5,339 bases of DNA, from NCBI GenBank assembly GCA_009786735.1, contig WQRM01000102.1:351-5689 (forward strand), given 5' to 3'. Within the stretch, counting starts at the first letter, position 1; the number at the start of each line of letters is the position of its first letter. Below are positions 1 to 5,339 of this stretch, piece by piece. Origin of the DNA: Oscillospiraceae bacterium. Its GTDB lineage: Bacteria; Bacillota; Clostridia; Oscillospirales; Acutalibacteraceae. The translations under genes were made by a program, and so were the position numbers. The notes under the pieces are model-generated. The model worked only from the letters and a program-made list of their open reading frames with translations. It was not told the DNA's origin and did no database searches.

Positions 1-814
1 CCACGCGGCGGGTCACGTCTACATCGCCGATTTTCGAGCCGATGGTGTTGCACTCGCGGTTGATTTCCTGCACCAGGAAGTCCAGCTTGCGGCCAATGGC
101 CTCGCTGCCGGCGAGCATGCCGCGCAGTTGGTCGATGTGGCTGCGCAGGCGCACGGTTTCTTCGTCCACCGCCGTTTTTTCGGCGAAGATGGCCGCTTCG
201 GTCAGCAGGCGTTGTTCTTCGATCGTTGTTGTTTCAAGCAGCGCTTGCATCTTGGTGCGCAGTTTTTCCATGTACTGCGCGGTGAGTTCGGGTGCGCGCG
301 CTTCGACGAACGCCACATGTCCGAGTATCTCGTCCGCACGGGTCAAGATGTCATCCCGCAGGCGCTGGCCTTCCACCTCGCGCATGGCGATGAACTTCGC
401 GAGGGTCTCCCCTGCTGTGCACGCAACCGCCGCCCAGATTTCCTCTTCGTCCACGGCTTTTTTCTGCACGTTGAACAAATCCGGCACGCGCAGCAGCGCG
501 CTGAGGGCAATGTCGTTGGGAATGTCAGACAATTCGTCAAATGCGTTGCGATAGCTTTGCCAAAGCGCGTGATTAAACTCCACTTCCACGTGGTTTTCGC
601 CCAGGAACTCCACGCCGACGTAGCACTCCACTTTGCCGCGGGAAACCTGTGCGCCCACCAAGCGCTTGAGGCGTTCTTCCAAAAAGCCGCAGCTGCGCGG
701 CACCCGCACCGAAAACTCAAAGTAGCGGCTGTTCACGCTTTTCATCTCGCAGGTGATGCGGAATTGTTCGGTGGTGTGTTCTGTGCGGCCAAAGCCGGTC
801 ATGCTGCGCACCAT
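1..814 (-). CDS. yicC: YicC/YloC-family endoribonuclease, C-terminus cut off by window edge
   Basis: This gene encodes a YicC/YloC-family protein. E. coli YicC is reported to be an endoribonuclease acting on small RNA; the cellular role in most Clostridia is poorly defined. The frame opens at the ATG at 814 and runs to the left edge without a stop, giving 271 residues. Seen in the sequence: the family N-terminus MVRSMTGFGR (residues 1-10), the segment EMKSVNSRYF (about 23-32), a charged helical middle (roughly 130-235), and the conserved C-terminal block DFLVQEINRECNTIGSK (about 245-261). Family members are about 290 residues, so roughly 20 are missing beyond the edge. The start is supported by a GGAGG ribosome binding site at 823-827, with 8 bases between it and the ATG, and by a consensus promoter upstream. 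In many Firmicutes this gene precedes remA and gmk; those would lie outside the window. It is divergent from melA and probably unrelated in function. Confidence 0.95.
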   Translation of the reverse strand, partial: MVRSMTGFGRTEHTTEQFRITCEMKSVNSRYFEFSVRVPRSCGFLEERLKRLVGAQVSRGKVECYVGVEFLGENHVEVEFNHALWQSYRNAFDELSDIPNDIALSALLRVPDLFNVQKKAVDEEEIWAAVACTAGETLAKFIAMREVEGQRLRDDILTRADEILGHVAFVEARAPELTAQYMEKLRTKMQALLETTTIEEQRLLTEAAIFAEKTAVDEETVRLRSHIDQLRGMLAGSEAIGRKLDFLVQEINRECNTIGSKIGDVDVTRRV

Positions 815-849
815 GGCAAAGCCCTCCCCCTCTAAATATATCTCCCTCC

Positions 850-878
850 ATTATACCACAAAAAAAGGGGCTTGTCAA
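850..878 (-). promoter_or_regulatory. Consensus sigma-70/sigma-A promoter for yicC
   Basis: On the minus strand a perfect -35 TTGACA (873-878) and a perfect -10 TATAAT (850-855) are separated by exactly 17 bases. Transcription should start near 843, leaving a leader of about 30 bases before the yicC ATG at 814. The spacer holds a run of seven T. Nothing resembling an operator overlaps it, which fits constitutive expression of a housekeeping gene (inference). Confidence 0.9.
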
Positions 879-940
879 CGCCCGCCCAGCAGCGGACGAG
901 CGTTTCACGATTTTCTATCTGACTAAACTGCAAAAAAGGC

Positions 941-969
941 TTGCAATTGTTGCATGCACATGGTATACT
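941..969 (+). promoter_or_regulatory. Sigma-70/sigma-A promoter for melA
   Basis: On the plus strand, TTGCAA (941-946; 4 of 6 match to TTGACA) and TATACT (964-969; 5 of 6 match to TATAAT) are 17 bases apart. Transcription should start around 976, giving a leader of roughly 75 bases before the melA ATG at 1052. It faces away from the yicC promoter. The -35 is weaker than that of yicC and is covered by an inverted repeat at 942-954, which suggests regulation by a DNA-binding protein (inference). Confidence 0.75.
942..954. promoter_or_regulatory. Possible operator: inverted repeat TGCAA-N3-TTGCA
   Basis: The sequence has 5-bp arms, TGCAA at 942-946 and TTGCA at 950-954, around TTG. It overlaps the -35 box of the melA promoter and the start of its spacer, where a bound repressor would block RNA polymerase. 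TTGCA also occurs as a direct repeat at 941-945 and 950-954. No matching regulator gene lies in the window. The arms are short, so this could be chance; the operator role is an inference. Confidence 0.35.
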
Positions 970-981
970 TATCTCACACAA

Positions 982-995
982 GCTCCGCGCGGAGC
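982..995. repeat. 14-bp perfect palindrome in the melA leader
   Basis: GCTCCGCGCGGAGC is a perfect self-complementary 14-mer that starts about 6 bases after the predicted melA transcription start. It could be a protein-binding operator at the start of the transcript. As RNA it could fold into a short GC hairpin at the 5' end of the message, though without a natural loop some central pairs would be lost. Its function is not known from the sequence. Confidence 0.5.
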
Positions 996-1012
996 GCACT
1001 AAAGTTTTTTGT

Positions 1013-1036
1013 GCTACTTTTTTTCAAAAAAGTAGC
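1013..1036 (+). repeat. A/T-rich stem-loop immediately upstream of the melA ribosome binding site
   Basis: The arm GCTACTTTTTT (1013-1023) pairs perfectly with AAAAAAGTAGC (1026-1036), leaving only two bases between them; in RNA the loop would open to at least four. The stem ends a few bases before the AAGGA ribosome binding site at 1041-1045. It is not a typical terminator, because no T run follows the second arm. It may tune translation or mRNA stability, or be a small dispersed repeat; neither can be settled here. Confidence 0.55.
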
Positions 1037-1040
1037 GAGA

Positions 1041-1045
1041 AAGGA
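1041..1045 (+). promoter_or_regulatory. Ribosome binding site that fixes the melA start
   Basis: AAGGA, within AGAAAGGA at 1038-1045, lies 6 bases before the ATG at 1052. The frame is open further upstream to 941, but that stretch contains the promoter and lacks any family match. The conserved MelA N-terminus MKICFVGAGS begins exactly at 1052. Confidence 0.8.
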
Positions 1046-1051
1046 AACACC

Positions 1052-2389
1052 ATGAAAATCTGTTTTGTTGGTGCGGGCAGCACCGTGTTTGCGCGCAATG
1101 TGCTGGGCGACTGCATGATGACCGAGTCCCTGCGTGATGCCGAGATGGCGCTGTATGACATCGACGGTGGTCGTCTGGAGGATTCGTACACCATTCTTAG
1201 CGCGATGAACAACACCGTGAATGAGGGCCGTGCCAAGCTCACGAAGTTCCTGGGCGTGGAAAACCGCAAAGATGCCCTGCGCAACGCGGACTTCGTCATC
1301 ACCGCTATCCAAGTGGGGTTGTATGACCCCTGCACCATCATCGACTTTGAAGTGCCCAAGAAGTATGGTCTGCGCCAAACCATCGCGGACACACTGGGCA
1401 TCGGCGGCATTTTTCGCGCGTTGCGCAGCATTCCTGTGTTCGCCGATGTTGCGCGCGACATGGAAGAAGTTGCCCCGCGTGCACGCATGCTCAACTATGT
1501 GAACCCCATGGCCATGATCACCGGCTTCATGCAGCGCTACACCAATGTGCCGACGGTTGGGCTGTGCCACAGCGTGCAGTCGTGCTCCAAAGTGCTGTTG
1601 AGCATGCTGGGCATGGGCGACAAAGTGGAGGGACACCGCGACCTGATTGCGGGCATCAACCACATGGGCTGGCTGCTGAAAATCGAGGACAAAGACGGCA
1701 ACGACCTGTATCCCGCGATTCGTGAGAAGTCCAAAGAGAGCATGGAAAGCGGCTTGATCTATGATCTGGTGCGCTATGAGTACATCCAAAAGCTCGGCTA
1801 CTACTGCACCGAAAGCAGCGAGCACAACGCCGAGTATAACCCCTTCTTCATCAAAAGCAAATACCCTGAGCTCATCGAGCGCTACGGCATTCCGCTGGAT
1901 GAATACCCGAGCCGCTGCGTGAGCCAAATCGCCAAGTGGAACGCCGAGAAAGATGAAGTTCTCGCCAGCGCCCAGCGCGGTCACCACCGCAGCGATGAAT
2001 ACGGCGCGGCCATCATGAACGCCGTGGTGACCAACGTGCCCACGAAAATCGGCGGTAACGTGCTCAACACCGGTGGGCTGATTGAAAACCTGCCGCACGA
2101 CGCCTGCGTGGAAGTCCCCTGCTTGGTGGACGGCAACTTCGTCAACCCCTGCCGCGTGGGTCGCCTGCCTGTGCAACTGGCCGCGATGAACCTCACCAAC
2201 ATCAACGTGCAGATGTGCACCATTGAAGCTGCGGTGACGCTGAAGAAAGAGCACATCTACCACGCCGCGATGATGGATCCCCACACCGCCAGCGAACTGA
2301 GCATTGACGACATCATCGCCATGTGTGATGACCTCATCGAAGCGCACGGCTGCATCGACAACGGCGGGTATTTGCCGAAGTATAAGTAA
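1052..2389 (+). CDS. melA: Alpha-galactosidase, glycoside hydrolase family 4 (MelA-like)
   Basis: This enzyme is predicted to hydrolyse terminal alpha-galactosides such as melibiose in the cytoplasm. GH4 enzymes use an unusual redox-elimination mechanism that needs NAD+ and a divalent metal, usually Mn2+. The protein is 445 residues; E. coli MelA is about 451, and the two match along their length as I recall it. Seen in order: the Rossmann NAD-binding motif FVGAGS (residues 5-10), the ribose-binding acidic strand end LYDID (34-38), DTLGIGG (113-119), NYVNPMA (148-154), the metal/catalytic motif CHS (172-174), GINHM with a metal-binding His (201-205), LGYYCTESSEH (248-258), and a C-terminal YHAAMMDPHTA block (403-413). 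All key residues are present and no frameshift is seen. It has its own promoter and is convergent with the symporter/GH31 pair. Another alpha-glycoside specificity within GH4 is possible, but alpha-galactosidase is the best call. Confidence 0.93.
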   Translation: MKICFVGAGSTVFARNVLGDCMMTESLRDAEMALYDIDGGRLEDSYTILSAMNNTVNEGRAKLTKFLGVENRKDALRNADFVITAIQVGLYDPCTIIDFEVPKKYGLRQTIADTLGIGGIFRALRSIPVFADVARDMEEVAPRARMLNYVNPMAMITGFMQRYTNVPTVGLCHSVQSCSKVLLSMLGMGDKVEGHRDLIAGINHMGWLLKIEDKDGNDLYPAIREKSKESMESGLIYDLVRYEYIQKLGYYCTESSEHNAEYNPFFIKSKYPELIERYGIPLDEYPSRCVSQIAKWNAEKDEVLASAQRGHHRSDEYGAAIMNAVVTNVPTKIGGNVLNTGGLIENLPHDACVEVPCLVDGNFVNPCRVGRLPVQLAAMNLTNINVQMCTIEAAVTLKKEHIYHAAMMDPHTASELSIDDIIAMCDDLIEAHGCIDNGGYLPKYK

Positions 2390-2413
2390 GTAAATTTCCT
2401 GCAAACCATGATA

Positions 2414-2484
2414 GAATACAGCGAAGCGAAGAAAACCCCCCTGCTGATTTGCAGGGGGTGACTTTGTTATTCGCTGTCGTATTC
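2414..2484. repeat. Long imperfect inverted repeat around the convergent terminator
   Basis: GAATAC-AGCGAA (2414-2425) is complementary to 2470-2484, with three extra bases (GTC, 2476-2478) bulged out of the right arm. The right arm is the last five codons of the symporter gene (EYDSE), so the gap after melA carries a near-copy of that gene end in inverted orientation. With the inner hairpin at 2437-2458 it forms a nested stem-loop that may strengthen termination or protect RNA 3' ends (inference). Confidence 0.55.
2437..2458. terminator. Bidirectional rho-independent terminator between convergent genes
   Basis: CCCCCTGC (2437-2444) pairs perfectly with GCAGGGGG (2451-2458) across a six-base loop. 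Read on the minus strand, the stem is followed by GTTTTCTTC, a modest U tract, and it sits 8 bases after the symporter stop codon, so it suits the GH31-symporter operon best. Read on the plus strand it lies 47 bases after the melA stop and is followed by a weaker T-rich stretch (ACTTTGTTATT). Confidence 0.8.
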
Positions 2485-4050
2485 TTTGTGCGCTTCACGT
2501 GCTCGCGTCACGTTGGGACCGGTGGTTGCTTTGACGCTTGCGCGAGTGGCAAATTCAAACGCAGAGTCGCTATTTGCCTCGCCCAGTCGCTTGCGCTCGG
2601 CCAAGTCTGCGTTGATTTGCGCCATGCGCACGGGCGTGAGCTTGAAGCAGAACGTGAACACGAGGAACGCAATCAACAGCACAATGGGCGAAAAGCCGAA
2701 CATCCACAGCTTGAAGCCGTTGGCTTGGAAGGCGCTCACCTGCGCGGGCACGCCGAACGCACCGCCAAACCGCAGCGCCCACTGCGTGCTGATGCCCACG
2801 GCGTTGCTGAGCAGCCCGGCCAACTTGCTCAACGTGGTGAGTGTGCTGAACAAAATGCCCTCGTTGCGCTGGCCGGTTTTCCACTCGCCGTAATCCACGG
2901 TGTCTGCCAAGGTCACGTTTTGCATCACGCCCATCACGCCGTAGCCGATGTGACCGAAAATCATGCTGAGCAAAAACGGAACGAACACGCCCGGCAAGAA
3001 CTGACTGAACAGGAACATCCCCGCGCAGCCCAGCACCGGCAGCAAAAAGGCGATGCGATAAAACCGTGTGCGGCCAATATGCTTGACGGCAAGCGGGAAC
3101 GCAAACATGCCGATGCCGCTTGCCAAACCCATGGCGAGGTTGAACACGCCGAACTCATTGTGGGTGTATTGCGACACATGGCGGAAAAAGAAAATGCTTG
3201 CGCTGTTGGTCATGTTTTGCCCAAGATTGAACAAAATCATCACCACAACAATGGCGAGGGTCTGCTTGTTGCCCCACAGAATTTCCACCGCAGCCACAAA
3301 TGCTTTGAGCGGTCGGGTGCGCTGGCGAACTTCGCCTTCAACACGCAGCGCCGGGTTTGGCTCGCGCACGGTGAACGCGCCATAAAGCGAGGTGATCACA
3401 TACACGATGCTTGCAGCAATGGCGAAATAACGAAAACCCAAGAACATGTGCGGACCCGAAGCCTCACCGAACGAGCCGCCGCCCAGCAGGCTCACTAGGT
3501 TCATGTTGAACGCCGTGGCAATGCCGAACACACCGCTGAACACGCGCGGAATGGTGGACACAATGTCGCGCTTTTCGCCATGCGGCGCAAGGGCGGGAAT
3601 CATCGTCCAGTAGGCCACGTCCACCAAGGTGTAGGTCAAGTCCCACAGCAGCCACATGACGGCGACATAAGCGACGGTGGTGGCAACGGCGGGGTTTGCG
3701 GCCATGCCGGCGGGCACGCCAAACAGCAGCACGGTGGCAATGGCGTTGAGCACGGTGCCTGTTGCCCACCATGGGCGAAACTTGCCCCAGCGGCTTCGTG
3801 TGTTGTCGATAATCGCACCCATGATTAGGTCGCTGAGTCCATCAAATGCCTGCCCAAAGATCATCAGCGGGGCAACGTGTTGGTGGTGCATGCCGATGAT
3901 GGTGGTGGTGAAGTACTGCAGCCTGCCGGTGAAACCGTTGGCAACCGAACGCCCGGTGGTGCCGATGCCGTAGTTGACGTTGTTCTTTGTGAGCCAGCGC
4001 GCCTTTTCGGGCTCTTCGTGGGTCACGGGAGCATCATGTAATTCAGTCAT
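2467..4050 (-). CDS. MelB-like GPH-family cation/sugar symporter
   Basis: This is an inner-membrane transporter of the glycoside-pentoside-hexuronide (GPH) branch of the major facilitator superfamily, which imports glycosides with Na+ or H+. At 527 residues it exceeds MelB (about 475): the N-terminus is about 15 residues longer, and a hydrophilic tail covers about 471-527. About twelve hydrophobic segments lie between 35 and 470. Recalled MelB residues map well: Asp55/Asp59 to Asp70/Asp74 in FDGLSDLIMG, Thr121 to Thr141, Asp124 to Asp144, Trp128 to Trp148, Arg149 to Arg169 and Lys377 to Lys409. The family signature TRSRWGKFRPW is at 84-94. Differences are Lys18-Asp19 replaced by Arg34-Ser35 and Asn58 replaced by Ser73. 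The gene follows the GH31 stop by 3 bases and is probably translationally coupled. The likely cargo is an alpha-linked oligosaccharide or glycoside handled by the GH31 enzyme; the exact sugar cannot be read. Confidence 0.92.
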   Translation of the reverse strand: MTELHDAPVTHEEPEKARWLTKNNVNYGIGTTGRSVANGFTGRLQYFTTTIIGMHHQHVAPLMIFGQAFDGLSDLIMGAIIDNTRSRWGKFRPWWATGTVLNAIATVLLFGVPAGMAANPAVATTVAYVAVMWLLWDLTYTLVDVAYWTMIPALAPHGEKRDIVSTIPRVFSGVFGIATAFNMNLVSLLGGGSFGEASGPHMFLGFRYFAIAASIVYVITSLYGAFTVREPNPALRVEGEVRQRTRPLKAFVAAVEILWGNKQTLAIVVVMILFNLGQNMTNSASIFFFRHVSQYTHNEFGVFNLAMGLASGIGMFAFPLAVKHIGRTRFYRIAFLLPVLGCAGMFLFSQFLPGVFVPFLLSMIFGHIGYGVMGVMQNVTLADTVDYGEWKTGQRNEGILFSTLTTLSKLAGLLSNAVGISTQWALRFGGAFGVPAQVSAFQANGFKLWMFGFSPIVLLIAFLVFTFCFKLTPVRMAQINADLAERKRLGEANSDSAFEFATRASVKATTGPNVTRAREAHKEYDSE

Positions 4051-4053
4051 GCT

Positions 4054-5339
4054 TTACCTCCTACGGAACATGCAGCCGCATGTGACGAAACAAACGTTGA
4101 GTTCAATGCCGTTGCGCGCTTGGTCTGCTTGCGCAATCCACAAATTGCCCGCGTCATCCACATAAAAGCCTGTGCCTGCCTCGCGCAAGTCATCCAGAGA
4201 GTCTGCGCGCGCTAAGTTTCCATCAATGCCAGCAACGTTAACCGGATTAAGATTAAACACGCGGAAAAGGATGTCGCGCTCGGTGGGCTCCATGGTGATG
4301 TGCAAGTGGTTGCGCGTCATGGTGTAGTTGATCATGCTGCCGCGTCGGTCGTCTTCAAACAAACCAAAGCGGTTGCTGCCCTGCGTGGGATAGATATAAA
4401 TGGTGGTGTAGTTGCAGAACACCGGCGCTGCGCCCACAGGCACTTCAAGCAGGTTAAGGCGCGGAATAATTGCGCCTTCGCGGATGAACACAGGGCTGAC
4501 ATCGTAGCTGAAGTGCAGCCGATGCCTGCTGCCGCCGCGGAACACTTGTGTTTCGTCATACAAGAAAATCCAGTTGCTGCCACGCGGGAAAATGATGCTG
4601 CGGTAGTGCCCGCTATAGTCGCCTGCTTCCACGATGGGCGCCACGAAAATTTCGTCGCCCAGCATGAATTGATAGCGACCGAAGGCGGGGCGCACGGTGG
4701 GCTGGCGGCGTTCATAGCTGAACATCACTTGGCTGGCGATGTAGGGTTGCAGGTTTGTGTGCATGATTGCAAGGTCGCGGTAAATCCCCACGATGTCAAT
4801 GCCATGCTCCGCCAACAGCTGCGGATAGAAGTCGTTAAACCGGAACGGGCGGTGCTCGGTGTATACACGCAACTCTGTGTTGCCGTCGGGCGTGAGAAAC
4901 TCACGCGGAACTTCGCGCAGCGTACTTTCCATTTCCATCAACGTGCTGAACGCGCCCAGCTGTGCCCAGCGGATGAACACATCCCAGGGGTTGTCGTATG
5001 GTCCGCCGCGAAAACCGCCGATGTCAGAACCAACGTTGACATAGTTGAACATGGATGAAGCGAAAATATTGTTGAGCGCTGCACGCATGCCGCGCCAGTC
5101 GTTGTCTTGGTCACCCGCCCAGGCGAGGAAATTGCCGCTGCGCGGGGCAAAGGTGAACGGCAAGCCCACGCGGAAGAAATAATCGTCAACCGCGCGCACT
5201 TTGGCCACTGCGCCAAAGTTGTCGCGGGAATAATCAATCCAGTGGCGGTAGGCGGCGCGTCGATATGACCGCCAGCCAATCAGCCGCCCGCGATAGTTGC
5301 GCGCAGGCAACAACGTGGCAACGTATGGGTCGGTGCCGT
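4054..5339 (-). CDS. Glycoside hydrolase family 31, C-terminal part (N-terminus beyond window edge)
   Basis: The frame is open to the right edge and ends with TAA at 4054-4056, giving 427 complete residues of a (beta/alpha)8 GH31 enzyme. GH31 members hydrolyse alpha-glucosides, alpha-xylosides, alpha-galactosides or sulfoquinovosides by a retaining mechanism with two Asp. Numbering from the first full codon, GTDPY opens the fragment (1-5). WAGDQ (73-77) holds the likely acid/base Asp76, followed by NVGSDIGGF (101-109), FIRW (121-124), EHRPF (160-164) and YIASQ (199-203). The barrel-to-beta-sandwich section follows: FMLGDEIFVAPI (223-234), then the SPVFIREGAIIP segment near 278-289. The last 130 or so residues resemble the C-terminal beta-sandwich. 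The nucleophile probably lies at the very edge, just before GTDPY. The protein ends in Cys- and Arg-rich residues (CFVTCGCMFRRR) that overlap the next gene's ribosome binding site. Specificity cannot be assigned, and a signal peptide cannot be judged. Confidence 0.9.
   Translation of the reverse strand, partial: GTDPYVATLLPARNYRGRLIGWRSYRRAAYRHWIDYSRDNFGAVAKVRAVDDYFFRVGLPFTFAPRSGNFLAWAGDQDNDWRGMRAALNNIFASSMFNYVNVGSDIGGFRGGPYDNPWDVFIRWAQLGAFSTLMEMESTLREVPREFLTPDGNTELRVYTEHRPFRFNDFYPQLLAEHGIDIVGIYRDLAIMHTNLQPYIASQVMFSYERRQPTVRPAFGRYQFMLGDEIFVAPIVEAGDYSGHYRSIIFPRGSNWIFLYDETQVFRGGSRHRLHFSYDVSPVFIREGAIIPRLNLLEVPVGAAPVFCNYTTIYIYPTQGSNRFGLFEDDRRGSMINYTMTRNHLHITMEPTERDILFRVFNLNPVNVAGIDGNLARADSLDDLREAGTGFYVDDAGNLWIAQADQARNGIELNVCFVTCGCMFRRR
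4056..4063 (-). promoter_or_regulatory. Strong ribosome binding site of the symporter, inside the GH31 gene end
   Basis: On the minus strand TAGGAGGT lies 5 bases before the symporter ATG at 4050. It is embedded in the last GH31 codons (two Arg codons) and shares one base with the GH31 TAA stop at 4054-4056. This arrangement indicates that ribosomes finishing GH31 can start the symporter directly, giving linked expression of both proteins. Confidence 0.85.

Noticed and set aside
128..835. 235-codon plus-strand frame opposite yicC
   Set aside because: It has no family features and overlaps the yicC start region; the minus-strand YicC match is unmistakable.
941..1051. 37-residue N-terminal extension of melA from an upstream start at 941
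   Set aside because: This stretch contains the promoter and leader hairpins, has no family similarity, and the ATG at 1052 has its own ribosome binding site.
815..1051. Riboswitch or small RNA in the divergent gap
   Set aside because: The leaders are about 30 and 75 bases, too short for common riboswitches, and no conserved aptamer core was recognised; only simple hairpins are seen.
974..2404. Long open frame (476 codons) antisense to melA
   Set aside because: It is rich in His, Ala, Val and Gly with no recognisable domain. It is the shadow expected opposite a GC-rich gene, and melA has clear family motifs, a promoter and a ribosome binding site.
2449..3498. 349-codon open frame on the plus strand opposite the symporter
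   Set aside because: Its composition is His-, Arg- and Glu-rich and low in hydrophobic runs, with no motifs; it mirrors the transmembrane-coding strand of a well-supported GPH gene.
4300..5058. 252-codon plus-strand frame opposite the GH31 gene
   Set aside because: This is an Ala/Val/His-rich shadow frame; the opposite strand carries ordered GH31 motifs.
5311..5313. TTG codon as a start for the GH31 gene
   Set aside because: The frame stays open to the window edge and the upstream residues GTDPYVAT continue the GH31 barrel, so the codon is an internal Leu.

Overview
This window reads as an ordinary chromosomal carbohydrate-use locus from a fairly GC-rich bacterium, most likely a member of Bacillota (Clostridia-like). 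That placement is an inference. It rests on near-consensus sigma-70/sigma-A promoters, strong AGGAGG-type ribosome binding sites, a YicC/YloC-type protein starting MVRSMTGFGR, and a GPH-family sugar symporter paired with a glycoside hydrolase. No mobile element, CRISPR array, tRNA or rRNA is visible.

Layout from left to right: (1) 1-814, minus strand: a YicC/YloC-family endoribonuclease gene, complete at its start and cut off by the left edge, missing about 20 C-terminal residues. (2) 815-1051: a divergent control region. It carries a perfect TTGACA-17-TATAAT promoter for yicC and a TTGCAA-17-TATACT promoter for the gene to the right. It also holds a small inverted repeat over the second -35 box, a 14-bp palindrome just after the expected transcription start, and an A/T-rich hairpin next to the ribosome binding site. 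(3) 1052-2389, plus: a 445-residue NAD-dependent GH4 enzyme closely resembling alpha-galactosidase MelA. (4) 2390-2466: a short convergent gap with a bidirectional terminator. (5) 2467-4050, minus: a 527-residue MelB-like GPH cation/sugar symporter. (6) 4054-5339, minus: the C-terminal 427 residues of a GH31 glycoside hydrolase, cut off by the right edge.

The GH31 gene and the symporter gene form a translationally coupled pair, 3 bases apart, with the symporter's ribosome binding site inside the last GH31 codons. They converge on melA. The simplest reading is that the symporter imports an alpha-linked oligosaccharide or glycoside, and that the GH31 enzyme and the GH4 alpha-galactosidase hydrolyse alpha-glycosidic bonds. 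No signal peptide can be assessed on the truncated GH31, so its location is unknown. The symporter keeps most of the cation- and sugar-site residues of MelB but has Ser in place of the galactoside-binding Asp19, so its substrate may not be melibiose. The yicC gene is a housekeeping neighbour with its own promoter.

I found no convincing previously undescribed system. The points most worth a second look are the melA leader, the altered sugar-site residue in the symporter, and an apparent active-site-loop insertion in the GH31 enzyme.
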